Positions 7,769 to 16,170 of a stretch of 30,122 nt of DNA are shown piece after piece (positions within the stretch are counted from its first letter, which is position 1; every line of letters begins with the position of its first letter). This DNA comes from CAZUCD01 sp964618855. GTDB taxonomy: Bacteria; Sumerlaeota; Sumerlaeia; SLMS01; JANRJK01. Below the pieces are notes generated by a model, which saw only the letters and a program-made list of their open reading frames with translations, was not told the origin of the DNA and did no database searches. The DNA lies in assembly GCA_964618855.1 (NCBI GenBank), contig CAZUCD010000031.1, positions 1 through 30,122 of the forward strand. Direction: 5' to 3'. Both the position numbers and the translations under genes were made by a program.

Positions 7769-8380
7769 ATGGCGCGATTTCCACGCACTGAGACCGACTT
7801 GGCCGTCCTCCTCGAGCAGATGCTCGATGGCTTCGAGGCCCACGCAAAGGACTTCCCGAATGCGGACCTGAAGGGGCTGAGGTCTGCGTGGCTCCGCTAC
7901 CGCGACACCAAGCAGAAGCAGGCCGAGGCCTTCGAGGCCTACCGCGCCGCGACGATCCCGAAGGACGAGGCGCTCGACGCCCTCATCGCCAAGACCAAGG
8001 CGGAGTTGAAGCAGGCCGAGCTCGACACGGGAGAGGACCCGGCTCGCCTGCGCAAGATCGGCTGGGGGGGCGCATCAACCTCCGAGGAACTCGCCATGCC
8101 CGGGCCGCCGCTGACTCCCCGGATCGCATCGGGGCGCCCCAAGGTGCGGCTCGAGTGGGATCCTCCGGGACGCGGGGTCGGCGGCAAGGTGCAGGTCTAC
8201 GAAGTCGAGCGCCGCACACTCGATCCGGACAAGGGCCCGGGCGAGTGGACCATCGCGCACGTCGCCCTGGAACCAGGAGCGGACCTGCCTGAACAGCCCC
8301 ACGGCATCCAGGAGTTCCGGATCGTGGCGCGCAACCGCAAGGGCGCGTCGCCGCCAAGCACCTCGGTTTTCCTGGCCTAA
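7769..8380 (+). CDS. Orphan helical + fibronectin type III domain protein
   Basis: A 203-aa protein without signal peptide or membrane segment. Residues 1-95 are charged and helical, likely a helical bundle; a conserved-looking IGWGG motif (97-101) links to a C-terminal fibronectin type III fold (about 112-203) with VRLEWDPP, VQVYEVERR, WTIAHVA and EFRIVARNRKGASPPS as recognisable strands. I recognise this arrangement as a family scattered in planctomycetes, cyanobacteria and Bacteroidetes, of unknown function; that is from memory. GGAAAG six bases upstream supports the ATG. The stop codon overlaps the stop of the convergent kinase-like gene within CTAA. Probably cytoplasmic. Confidence 0.85.
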   Translation: MARFPRTETDLAVLLEQMLDGFEAHAKDFPNADLKGLRSAWLRYRDTKQKQAEAFEAYRAATIPKDEALDALIAKTKAELKQAELDTGEDPARLRKIGWGGASTSEELAMPGPPLTPRIASGRPKVRLEWDPPGRGVGGKVQVYEVERRTLDPDKGPGEWTIAHVALEPGADLPEQPHGIQEFRIVARNRKGASPPSTSVFLA

Positions 8381-11300
8381 TCCCAGCCCTCGAAGTTCGG
8401 GGGCCCAGGCTCGCCGCTGGCGATCAATCTGTCCAGCAGGTCGTGGAACTCAGCTTCCAGCTCTGCGGGGTCCCCGCAGATGGGGGCCATGGACCAGTCC
8501 TCAATCTCGGGGAACATGCGCTCCCAGTCGATCGGGGGGGCGGCTCTGTCCGTGGCCGCCATGATTTCCGCCATGGTCACTTGCGATTGTGCCTCAGGGG
8601 GGAGCATCCTCCTCCAATCCTCCTGAAAAAGGGGAAGCTCCGGGAGGCCCAACCTCAACAGTGAGGACTCCACGCCCGCCAATTGGTGTCGCGCGGCCTC
8701 GGCGGTTCTCCGCCCCCGGTCCTCGGGATCAATTGCCTTCGTGAAGGCGAGCATCCACTCGGCGGCCCGCAGCACCTCTTCGCGACGTTCAGGGTGGTGC
8801 TGATCCACTAGGACGAGCAACTGGCCCAGAGTGGTGGCATAGGTGATCCCGCGGATCATCGCCACATGGGTGCGCTTCTCCACCCCGGATCCTCGGAAGA
8901 GGTCTTCGAGGCGACGGACCACCCGAGCGGTGGCATGCAGCCGTTCCCGCGAGGACGCAGGGACAGAACGCTCCAATTCCCAAACAAGTCCGAACCAGAT
9001 GTGCTGCCTGTCGAACTCGTTGTCCGAAGGGCTAAGCTCCTGCATCTGAATCTGCCGGCGCAGGATCGTCATTCTCTCCTGGTGCCGAAACAAGGGGCGT
9101 CCCATCTGGAGCAGGGTCCCGAGGGAGTTGAGTGTCGCCTCGGAGCAGCATTCGCCGATCGATATTCTGTCCTTTTGAATCAAAGCCAAGTAGTAAACCG
9201 ACTCCTCACTCCGCCCCATGCCATCGCACCAGAAGAACACTTGGGCACGCAGGTGCCGCCAGCGGCGCGCGAGGTCCTCGGGATTTGCCTCAGCGGCCGC
9301 CTTCAGGCGCTGCAGAGGTACCCACGCCTCACTCGGCTTCTTGGCCAGCGACAACACTTGGACCAGTCTCCAGTCGCACTTCTCGACAAGCGGGTGACCC
9401 TCGGGGTGGCCGCGCAGGTAGCGCGCGCGCTGCTCCAGCAGCGTGCGCACGCTATCCTCTGCCCGCTCGCGCCGATCATGCATCCGGGCCCTCGCGGAAA
9501 GGGCACCAACCGCCAGCGGGTGCTTCTCCCCAAGACGGCCCTCCAGCCTTGCAATCATGTCTTCGACCCGCGCATCCAGCTCATCCAACTCATCCTGGTT
9601 GGCCATGCGGGCGAGCGCCGCCAGGAGAATGCTCTCCGTCTCCAACGTCTCCGGGTGCATCGGGCCGAGGAGCGCCTGCTGCCCCTCGAGCACGGCCTCC
9701 ATGATGCTCCGCCCGCTTATCTGCTTTGCATCGTCGAGATAGACCAATGCCAGCGAGCGGCGCGCCAGGAACATCTCCCGCGACTCCGGCCCATAGACAC
9801 GCTCGATCCCCTTCATTGCCCTGTCGAGATATTCGTAGGCATCATTGAACTTCGCAAAGCTCGACAGGAGCTCCGCCACCTCCAGCATGGCCGTGTAGGC
9901 ATCCGAGGACGTCGGAGGCTGGTGCCGCTCCAGCAGTTCCACGGCCTCGCGGTAGTCCTTCCACGCCTCGGTGTGCTTTCCTGCCAGTCGTTTCGAACGT
10001 GCCAACATCCACAGCGCCCGCGCCGCCTCGATGCTCTCGCGTCCGTGGCGCCGCTCTGCCACGGAAAGCAGCGTCGCCGCGTACTCCGAGGGGATCGCGC
10101 TCTCCTCCAGCGCCGTCCAAGAGCGCAGGATGCCCTGCGTCGACTCAATCCACCTGTCCTCCTGCAGCGCGAGGCTCTCCGCGTAGTATTTCTGGTAGGA
10201 TTCCGGTGCGTCACGGTTCTCGCGGTACGCGGAGGCCAGTCTCTCGACGGCCCGCGCGAAGTCGGGATGATTCGGCCCGACCCGTAGACCCACGGCTTCG
10301 CGGGCGCGCGAAAGGTGGATCGTTGCGCTCGTCCCGAACCCAGCCCGGGAGGCGGCCAGACCCAGACCCGTCTCCGTGTCGGACTCGGCCTCGGGCCTGA
10401 GGTCCCTCGCACGGAGGTAGGCGGCGTAGGCCGCCAGGAACTGCTCCTTCGTTTCGGCCCTTTCAAGGACGTCGTTGGCCTCCCCGATCACAAACTCGAA
10501 CGGCTCGAGACCGAGGAGCTCGCGCGACTCGGGATGCTCTCGTTCGAGGGCGAGGCGATCCTCTCGCAATGCTGCGCGCCCCGCCACCAACTCGAGGCGC
10601 GGGGCGTCCAGCTCGGCGGGGGAGGTCGCCATCCGCCGGTTGCCATCCGGCATGGGGAAGTTGAGCGCGTAATCCCGGGCGAGTTCACCCTCCTCCCGGC
10701 GCTGCCGGTCAATGCGCCGCAGGAGGTTCGCCGTGTCCTCGGCAGCCTGCTTGTCCCGGGCTGCGAGGAGCGCCCTCGCAGACTCGCCCGCTGCACGGGA
10801 ACTCGAAATGCCCGCAAACGCGGCCAGTCCCGACGCAAGGATCAGGAGGGCCACTGTGGACGCCACGGCCACCCGCTGGATGCGCGACTGGCGGGCCCGC
10901 CGTGCCACGGCTTCGGCGATCTGCCCCTTCAGGCGAATCGACTCCGGATGCGCCTCAGGCAATTGCGACGCCACCGACTTCGCCAACACCAGGTCGCCGT
11001 GAGTGAGCGCCGCGGTCGCCTGCCTCGTGCGCACCGCGTCGCGCAGCGAAGCCGCCTCGGCGTGGTCCGGGTCGAGCTCGATGGCCCGTGTCAGGTCGCG
11101 CTCCACGGCGGACAGGCCCTCGTATGACGCCTCATCGAGGGCGCCAACGCGCCCCTTCGCCGCATCCACGAGCCGCGACGCCTCGGACCTGCGGTGCGAA
11201 CCTGTCAAGTGCGCCTGCAACTCCCGCACGAATTCGCGCACGTCCGGGAGCCGGTCCGCCGGCCTGTGCGCCATCGCTCGCGAGCACAACTCCTCAAGGT

Positions 11301-12273
11301 CACGGGGAACGGGGCGGTGTGGGGCCCGAACGCTGGCGCGGTCAACGGGGCCGGAGGTCCGTTCGCCCGTGTCCGCATTCCTCGGATGGGGGACGGTGAG
11401 GGTAAGCAGGTGGTACAGCATGCCCCCAAGGAGGTAGGTGTCCGTCCAAGGCCCGACTTCGAGCGCCGTCGGGAGGGTCTGCTCGGGCGCCATCCACGCG
11501 CGCGTGCCCGCCGGCGCGGAAGCCCGGTCCAGCGGGGGCGCGGCGTAGTTCGCGATGGCATCCGGCGTCATCCCGAGCGCGTCGGCGATCTCATTCTTCG
11601 ACGCATCCAGCAGGTCCGGCCTCCAGGAAACAGCCAGTCCCCAGTCCATAACGTACACTTCGCCGAACTCGCCGACCATGATCTGGGTCGGGTTCAGGTC
11701 CCGGTGGACTACCCCGCGCGAATGCGCAAACGCCACCGCCTGCGCGACGCTGAGAAGAATCGGGATGTGCCGAGCCAGGAACTCGGTGGCTGGAAGTGAC
11801 CTCGCCTCCTCCGAGAGCACATCCGACCACACCCGGCCCCTCACGAGCTTCATGGCTAGGTACGGGTTGCCGGAGGCATCCTCGCCGATGTCGTAAACCT
11901 GCACGATGTTCGGGTGATCCAGGAGCGCGATGGTCAGCGCCTCCTGGAAGAAAGTCATCGACCGGCGCGTGTCCTCGGTCGGGGTCGCCGTCGGCCCGGC
12001 CAGGCGCCCCTCAGGCCGCTTCAGGGCCACGATTCGCCGCAGCGAGGTCTGCACCGCCTTGTACACGGCGCCCTGCCCACCCGCGCCGATCGGATCCCCG
12101 AACACCACGAACGTCTCGCGCATCCCCCCGCCAACCATGGGGGAGGGGTGCGGCGTGGCTGGTCCCTCGTTTGTCGTCCCGCCCTCGCTCGATCGGCCAT
12201 CGATCCAACTCATGGAGCGCGGCCGGGGACCGTCGCGTTCGAATGACCCGCTGATGGAGATATCGTCAGCCAT
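8377..12273 (-). CDS. Membrane Ser/Thr kinase-like protein with TPR domain, catalytic loop degenerate
   Basis: 1298 aa from the ATG at 12273. The kinase fold spans about 55-360: glycine loop IGAGGQG (62-68), ATP lysine Lys85 (VALK), helix-C Glu in FFQEAL, catalytic-loop HRDLNPTQ (190-197), DWG (210-212) and APE (262-264). In active Ser/Thr kinases the loop reads HRDLKPxN; here Lys is Asn194 and the magnesium-binding Asn is Gln197, so catalysis may be weak or lost. One membrane helix follows at about 468-489, after RRARQSRIQR (positive, so cytoplasmic side). The remaining ~800 residues, outside the membrane, are helical TPR-like repeats of the kinesin-light-chain type (for example GPNHPDFARAVERLASAYRE). 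No good Shine-Dalgarno is seen; a TTG at 12315 is an alternative start. It is divergent from gluQ. Confidence 0.9.
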   Translation of the reverse strand: MADDISISGSFERDGPRPRSMSWIDGRSSEGGTTNEGPATPHPSPMVGGGMRETFVVFGDPIGAGGQGAVYKAVQTSLRRIVALKRPEGRLAGPTATPTEDTRRSMTFFQEALTIALLDHPNIVQVYDIGEDASGNPYLAMKLVRGRVWSDVLSEEARSLPATEFLARHIPILLSVAQAVAFAHSRGVVHRDLNPTQIMVGEFGEVYVMDWGLAVSWRPDLLDASKNEIADALGMTPDAIANYAAPPLDRASAPAGTRAWMAPEQTLPTALEVGPWTDTYLLGGMLYHLLTLTVPHPRNADTGERTSGPVDRASVRAPHRPVPRDLEELCSRAMAHRPADRLPDVREFVRELQAHLTGSHRRSEASRLVDAAKGRVGALDEASYEGLSAVERDLTRAIELDPDHAEAASLRDAVRTRQATAALTHGDLVLAKSVASQLPEAHPESIRLKGQIAEAVARRARQSRIQRVAVASTVALLILASGLAAFAGISSSRAAGESARALLAARDKQAAEDTANLLRRIDRQRREEGELARDYALNFPMPDGNRRMATSPAELDAPRLELVAGRAALREDRLALEREHPESRELLGLEPFEFVIGEANDVLERAETKEQFLAAYAAYLRARDLRPEAESDTETGLGLAASRAGFGTSATIHLSRAREAVGLRVGPNHPDFARAVERLASAYRENRDAPESYQKYYAESLALQEDRWIESTQGILRSWTALEESAIPSEYAATLLSVAERRHGRESIEAARALWMLARSKRLAGKHTEAWKDYREAVELLERHQPPTSSDAYTAMLEVAELLSSFAKFNDAYEYLDRAMKGIERVYGPESREMFLARRSLALVYLDDAKQISGRSIMEAVLEGQQALLGPMHPETLETESILLAALARMANQDELDELDARVEDMIARLEGRLGEKHPLAVGALSARARMHDRRERAEDSVRTLLEQRARYLRGHPEGHPLVEKCDWRLVQVLSLAKKPSEAWVPLQRLKAAAEANPEDLARRWRHLRAQVFFWCDGMGRSEESVYYLALIQKDRISIGECCSEATLNSLGTLLQMGRPLFRHQERMTILRRQIQMQELSPSDNEFDRQHIWFGLVWELERSVPASSRERLHATARVVRRLEDLFRGSGVEKRTHVAMIRGITYATTLGQLLVLVDQHHPERREEVLRAAEWMLAFTKAIDPEDRGRRTAEAARHQLAGVESSLLRLGLPELPLFQEDWRRMLPPEAQSQVTMAEIMAATDRAAPPIDWERMFPEIEDWSMAPICGDPAELEAEFHDLLDRLIASGEPGPPNFEGWD

Positions 12274-12404
12274 TGAAGGGAACACCGCCGCCCATCGGGG
12301 ACTGGATGCCGTCAATTAGGACGATTGCCCGTTAAGGGGCACGCGGTCAAGGATCAGACCAAACCTCACCTCTCCCGCACCTCACCCCGCCCGCCCGCGA
12401 ACAC

Positions 12405-13364
12405 ATGCTCTCCCCGAATCCAGCACCAGTCGGCCGGTACGCTCCATCCCCGACGGGCGCGCTGCACCTGGGCAACCTGAGGACGGCGCTCGCCGCCTGG
12501 GCCTCCGTCCGTTCCCGGGGGGGCAGGTTCCTGCTTCGGATCGAGGACATCGACCGTGCCCGCTCCCGGTCTCACTTCGAGGAGAGGCAACTGAAGGACC
12601 TCCGCGCGTTCGGCATCGACTGGGACGAGCCCCCGGTCCGCCAGTCCCAGCGCACGGAGCTCTATGAGTCTGCGCTCGCCCGGCTTCGCTCGGACGGATG
12701 GCTGTTCCCGTGTTTCTGTTCGCGGCGCGACCTCCGCGAGTCGGCCTCCGCCCCCCATGGTGACGAGGAGGCGCCCTATCCCGGGCATTGCCGGGACCTC
12801 ACGGAGGCCGATGCCGCCACGCGCCGGGCCGCCGGGGCCCAATGGTGCGAACGAATCCGGGTGGGAGCATCTCCGACTCGGTACACGGACTTGTTCGACG
12901 CCCGGGCAGTGATGGACCTGCGAGCCAACGGGGGGGACTTTGTAGTGCGTCGCGCGGACGGAGGACACGCCTATCAACTCGCCTGTGCCGTGGATGACGC
13001 GGACCAGGGTGTGACGGAGGTCCTGCGCGGAGCCGATCTCCTCGCATCCGGGCAACGCCAGGCGTGGCTGCTGCACTGCCTGGGCAGGCGCGCCCCCGAC
13101 TACATGCATATCCCACTTATGCTGGGTGAGGATGGGCGGCGCCTCGCGAAGCGCGAGGGTGCCGATGACCTCTCAGGCTGGCATCTCCGGGGATTCGATG
13201 CGACCGCGGTTCGGAGCTACCTCGCGCACACGCTGGGCATGGCCGAACCCGGGGAGCGCCTCCCGATGCACGCCCTTCCCGCACGTTGGGACATCTCGCG
13301 GATTCCGCGGTCCCCCGTCGTGCTCAACCTCGCGGTGATGAGGTCCTTCGCGCCCAGGGACTAA
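12405..13364 (+). CDS. gluQ: Glutamyl-Q tRNA(Asp) synthetase
   Basis: Attaches glutamate to the queuosine base of tRNA-Asp (a GluRS paralogue without anticodon-binding domain). The 319-aa length is that of the truncated enzyme. Seen: RYAPSPTGALHLGN (11-24, HIGH-type signature), FLLRIEDIDRAR, zinc ligands Cys103, Cys105, Tyr125 and Cys129 (CFC...YPGHC), and RRLAKREG (about 246-252) replacing KMSKS. The presence of this gene implies that the organism makes or salvages queuosine. There is no clear Shine-Dalgarno before the ATG at 12405, and the frame is open only a little further upstream. It diverges from the kinase-like gene and overlaps the LVIVD gene by CTAA at its 3' end. Confidence 0.95.
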   Translation: MLSPNPAPVGRYAPSPTGALHLGNLRTALAAWASVRSRGGRFLLRIEDIDRARSRSHFEERQLKDLRAFGIDWDEPPVRQSQRTELYESALARLRSDGWLFPCFCSRRDLRESASAPHGDEEAPYPGHCRDLTEADAATRRAAGAQWCERIRVGASPTRYTDLFDARAVMDLRANGGDFVVRRADGGHAYQLACAVDDADQGVTEVLRGADLLASGQRQAWLLHCLGRRAPDYMHIPLMLGEDGRRLAKREGADDLSGWHLRGFDATAVRSYLAHTLGMAEPGERLPMHALPARWDISRIPRSPVVLNLAVMRSFAPRD

Positions 13365-14452
13365 GGGGCCGCCGACTTCACCGGCACCGGAAAGCAGCGC
13401 TTCTCGTCCTCGTCCTCAGTGCATCCATCGGGAGGCTGCCAGACAGTAATGCCCCCGTCCAGGGAACCCACAACCAGCCGTCCGCCATTCATGACGGCAA
13501 CCGAGGTCGCCGGGGACTCAGGGGCAGGCAGCACGGCAACGGTGCGCAGCATCGGCTTTTCCTCGCGGAAGCAGAGCCGGATGATGTGCGTTCCCCCCTC
13601 GCCAAAGGCCACCGCGAACGTACCCGGGGCCATCGCCTCGACCGCCTGGACCCGCGCCTCGCATGCGCGGGCGGGGGGGAGTTGCGTAAAGGAGCGAGGC
13701 ACCGCTTCCGTGATGTCCAGCACGTGCAGCCCGCGCCTGCGCGTACCCACGACGGCGAGATCCCCGACGACGGCCACATTGTCCACAAAGTCGCCAAAGT
13801 CCAGGCACGCCAGGCGAGCCGGGCGCGTCGGGGCGCTCACGTCGAGCACCTGGAGCCCGGTGTCGCGATTGTCCGCAAGGTACAGGCGCCCGCCCGGGCC
13901 ATAGTGCGCCTCCTTCGAGTAGTCCACGAACGGATAGCGCCCACGCAGGCGCGGCTCGCATCCGTCCCCCTTCCAGTCGAAAACGAGGACGCCGGCGGCG
14001 CCCGATGCCACGGTCAGCGTCGACCCCCGCAGCGTGAGCGACATCGGAATCCCCTCAACCTCCCACGCGTTCAGCTTCCGAGGACTCGAAGGCTCCGAAA
14101 CGTCCACCCGGTAAAGTTTGCCATCCCTCCCGGCGATCAGCATCCGGTCGTCCGGCAGGAAGATCGCCCCCAGGGAGGGCAGGTCCTCGCGAATCGAGAC
14201 CAATGTGGGCGAGGAGTCACCGTCCACGGTCACGAAGGCGGTCCCGGCAAGCCCGAGGCAACCCACGACGAGGTCGTCATGCACCGCCACGTTCAGGACG
14301 GGAGACGGCAGGTGCAGGGTCCGCGCGTTCCCCTGGGCCGCGATTCGAGCAGGAAGCATCGCCAGCGCCAGCGACGCGATCACTGCCATCGCCCCACAGA
14401 ACGCGGGGAGAAAGCGGTGAGTTCGACCTGCAACGGCGGGGACGCTAGGCAT
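13361..14452 (-). CDS. Secreted LVIVD-repeat (beta-propeller) protein
   Basis: 363 aa from the ATG at 14452. A signal peptide is visible: basic start (GRTHR), hydrophobic core GAMAVIASLALAMLP, and an AAQG-type cleavage site near 38-41. The mature part is built of LVIVD-type repeats, each with an LYLAD/LAVVG strand followed by G-L-x-V-L-D-V/I: KLYRVDVSEPSSP (112-124), GLQVLDVSAP (199-208), GLHVLDITEAV (241-251). Such proteins fold as beta-propellers at the cell surface or in the periplasm; the role is unknown. The frame runs up to 14578, but that extension covers the start of the divergent gene. No convincing Shine-Dalgarno is seen. Confidence 0.85.
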   Translation of the reverse strand: MPSVPAVAGRTHRFLPAFCGAMAVIASLALAMLPARIAAQGNARTLHLPSPVLNVAVHDDLVVGCLGLAGTAFVTVDGDSSPTLVSIREDLPSLGAIFLPDDRMLIAGRDGKLYRVDVSEPSSPRKLNAWEVEGIPMSLTLRGSTLTVASGAAGVLVFDWKGDGCEPRLRGRYPFVDYSKEAHYGPGGRLYLADNRDTGLQVLDVSAPTRPARLACLDFGDFVDNVAVVGDLAVVGTRRRGLHVLDITEAVPRSFTQLPPARACEARVQAVEAMAPGTFAVAFGEGGTHIIRLCFREEKPMLRTVAVLPAPESPATSVAVMNGGRLVVGSLDGGITVWQPPDGCTEDEDEKRCFPVPVKSAAP

Positions 14453-14505
14453 CACAAAAGTCGAGTTGACCCATTGGGCTGGCACTCTAGGGTCGCCGCA
14501 GGGAC

Positions 14506-15099
14506 ATGCCCCGCGCCGGGTGCCGTCCTTCCGCACCCGCCTTGAGCACCGCAACCACCCCTTCATCAAACGCAACAAGCTTGCCGCGTGTGGGAGTCCC
14601 CTCCGCCCTCGGCCTTTGCGTCGTCAATTGGTTCCTGCCGGGCGTTGGGTACATCGCTGCCGGTGACCGCGCGCGCGGTGGAATCCTGTTCCTGCTCCTC
14701 AATGGCTGTTTTCTGGTCGGTCTCGTGATGGGCGGGTACATCCTGCCACCCGAGTGGTCCTTCAAGTCCTCAAACTTCAGTATTGTAGCCTGCCTCACCT
14801 ACGTGATGCAGATGTTCCATGGCATAGGTTGGGCAGCCGGGGGAATCTGCTGGAACATGGCGAAAGCGGGCAACACGGGCGAGATCGTGACCTTCCTGGC
14901 AGGGCGCCCCGGGATGACGAACTCCGATCTGGGGTCCTTCCACCTCCTCGTCGCCGCCGGATTGAACTACTTCACGACGGCACGGCTGTACGACTTGCTT
15001 GCCGGGGACCCCGAGTTGGGGCGTCACCACGGCGGGTCGACGGCCGCGCAACCGGGACAAGCCGTCGCAGCCGCCTCAGACGCGGAACCGGCTCAATGA
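14506..15099 (+). CDS. Membrane protein of unknown function (DUF6677-like)
   Basis: 197 aa with hydrophobic segments at about 33-48 (ALGLCVVNWFLPGVGYI), 60-78 and 90-110 plus a weaker one later (FHLLVAAGLNYF). The pattern of a proline-containing first helix with LPGVGYIAAGDRARGG followed by an LFLLLNG segment resembles DUF6677-type planctomycete membrane proteins and, more loosely, TM2-like proteins. That assignment is tentative and gives no function. The first ~25 residues look non-native, so the true start may be later (for instance the ATG is the only near candidate, preceded by AGGG). Its stop codon overlaps the next start (ATGA), so the two are translationally coupled. Confidence 0.7.
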   Translation: MPRAGCRPSAPALSTATTPSSNATSLPRVGVPSALGLCVVNWFLPGVGYIAAGDRARGGILFLLLNGCFLVGLVMGGYILPPEWSFKSSNFSIVACLTYVMQMFHGIGWAAGGICWNMAKAGNTGEIVTFLAGRPGMTNSDLGSFHLLVAAGLNYFTTARLYDLLAGDPELGRHHGGSTAAQPGQAVAAASDAEPAQ

Positions 15100-15281
15100 G
15101 CCAGGGCATCCTCTATGTCAGCGCGCTCGGCTACCTGACCCTGCTGGTGGCGTTCGTGGTCTCGCTGCTCGAGGAGGGGCTGGGGAGCACCCTCGTGCGC
15201 CAGACGATGAGGCGATGGGGAAAATTCCTACTCGGTCTGGCCCTTTTGGGGGCAATCGTGCAGGTGCTTTCCCTGCTCTGA
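15096..15281 (+). CDS. Small membrane protein, coupled to the gene before
   Basis: 61 aa, starting with the ATG at 15096 that overlaps the preceding TGA as ATGA. Two hydrophobic helices, about 5-25 (ILYVSALGYLTLLVAFVVSLL) and 43-60 (KFLLGLALLGAIVQVLSLL), are joined by a short polar loop with RQTMRRWGK. Nothing is known of its role. The coupling suggests it works with the 197-aa membrane protein, perhaps as a subunit. It has no gene symbol I know. Confidence 0.75.
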   Translation: MSQGILYVSALGYLTLLVAFVVSLLEEGLGSTLVRQTMRRWGKFLLGLALLGAIVQVLSLL

Positions 15282-15292
15282 CAGAATTCTGT
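15281..15292. other. Perfect 12-base palindrome at the stop codon
   Basis: ACAGAATTCTGT is its own reverse complement and begins at the last base of the small membrane gene's TGA stop. It could be an operator for a dimeric regulator or chance. Downstream, TTGACC (15324-15329) starts a weak promoter-like pair with CATTCT (15346-15351), 16 bases apart. Confidence 0.35.
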
Positions 15293-15368
15293 AAGATTTC
15301 GTTTTCTCCGGCACTTTTTGCCGTTGACCTTCGACCCCCACGCGGCATTCTTGGCGCGCTGTGCAGCA

Positions 15369-15386
15369 AGTCCCGATTCCGGGACT
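15369..15386 (+). promoter_or_regulatory. Leader hairpin upstream of the prepilin-like gene
   Basis: AGTCCCG and CGGGACT form a perfect 7-base stem around the loop ATTC. It ends 28 bases before the ATG and 14 bases before the AAGGAGG ribosome binding site, which stays unpaired. It may stabilise the 5' end of the mRNA; no riboswitch class is recognised. Confidence 0.5.
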
Positions 15387-15414
15387 GTCATCCCCAACGG
15401 AAGGAGGGAACGTA

Positions 15415-16080
15415 ATGCGCAGATTGCGTGCGTTCACCCTCATCGAGCTGCTTATCGTGGTGGCCATCATCGCGATCCTTGCGGCAATTGCGGTACCGAA
15501 CTTCCTCGAAGCTCAGGTTCGGTCGAAGGTTTCTCGTGTCCGGTCGGACATGCGTTCGCTGGCAACAGGGCTGGAGTCCTACTACATTGATAACAATCAG
15601 TATCCAGCCATGACGCTCACGAAGGCAGACTCGCCCGACGCGCAGTACCCGAACGTCCCGACCGCGAACTTCGTGCGTACGTTCCGGATCCGCAACAACA
15701 ACGCCCTCGGCACGTTGACGACCCCGGTCGCCTACCTGACGAGCTATTTCCCCGACGCCTTCGCCGACACGAAGGGCTCCACGTTCCGGTACTACACGGA
15801 CATCAACGGCTGGATCCTCAGCTCCTGGGGCCCGGACACCGACGAGCGTGAGGCGGGCAACCTCCTCATGCACAAGGGCGACATCGCGCCGCAGAACGAC
15901 ACGGTCCCCTCGATCGAGTCGATCTACGACAGCCGCATCGCCCAGCCGTCCACCTCGCTCCTCACCGGGCAGGCGACTTCTGCGCAGAACGGCATCCCCG
16001 GCGTCACGAACAACGCCTACACCTACGACCCGACGAACAGCACGATCTCTCGCGGCGACGTGTGGCGCGTGAAGCAGTAA
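15415..16080 (+). CDS. Prepilin-like protein (type II secretion / type IV pilin family)
   Basis: 221 aa with a prepilin leader MRRLRA, then FTLIELLIVVAIIAILAAIA: the prepilin peptidase site A|FTLIE with Glu at +5 and the long hydrophobic pilin helix. The -1 residue is Ala instead of the usual Gly. The start of the globular part (RVRSDMRSLATGLESYYIDN) matches the pseudopilin or DUF1559-like lineage common in planctomycete-type genomes. The C-terminal part has no cysteine. It should be processed by PilD and inserted into a pilus or secretion system encoded elsewhere; no assembly genes are nearby. The start is fixed by AAGGAGG seven to eight bases upstream, the strongest Shine-Dalgarno in the window. 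The gene is a monocistron between a leader hairpin and a terminator. Confidence 0.93.
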   Translation: MRRLRAFTLIELLIVVAIIAILAAIAVPNFLEAQVRSKVSRVRSDMRSLATGLESYYIDNNQYPAMTLTKADSPDAQYPNVPTANFVRTFRIRNNNALGTLTTPVAYLTSYFPDAFADTKGSTFRYYTDINGWILSSWGPDTDEREAGNLLMHKGDIAPQNDTVPSIESIYDSRIAQPSTSLLTGQATSAQNGIPGVTNNAYTYDPTNSTISRGDVWRVKQ

Positions 16081-16124
16081 GTTCCACCCCCGGGTGCTCG
16101 TGAAAGGCCCGAGTTCGACGAAAC

Positions 16125-16152
16125 GCAGCCGCCCCCGCAAGGGGGCGGCTGC
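16125..16152 (+). terminator. GNRA-capped hairpin terminator after the prepilin-like gene
   Basis: A perfect 12-base stem (GCAGCCGCCCCC and its complement GGGGGCGGCTGC) closed by the tetraloop GCAA, 44 bases after the stop codon. Only TTCG and TTG follow, so the T run is weak, as often seen in GC-rich genomes. It separates this gene from the next one, whose GTG lies 19 bases further on. Confidence 0.75.
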
Positions 16153-16170
16153 TTCGCTTGCGGGGAATCC

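Noticed and set aside
8866..11127. 473-aa and 270-aa plus-strand frames opposite the kinase-like gene
   Set aside because: Composition is Arg/His/Leu-rich with no domains; the opposite strand carries clear kinase and TPR motifs.
13286..14545. 419-aa plus-strand frame opposite the LVIVD protein
   Set aside because: Shadow frame without domains; the minus strand has a signal peptide and repeats.
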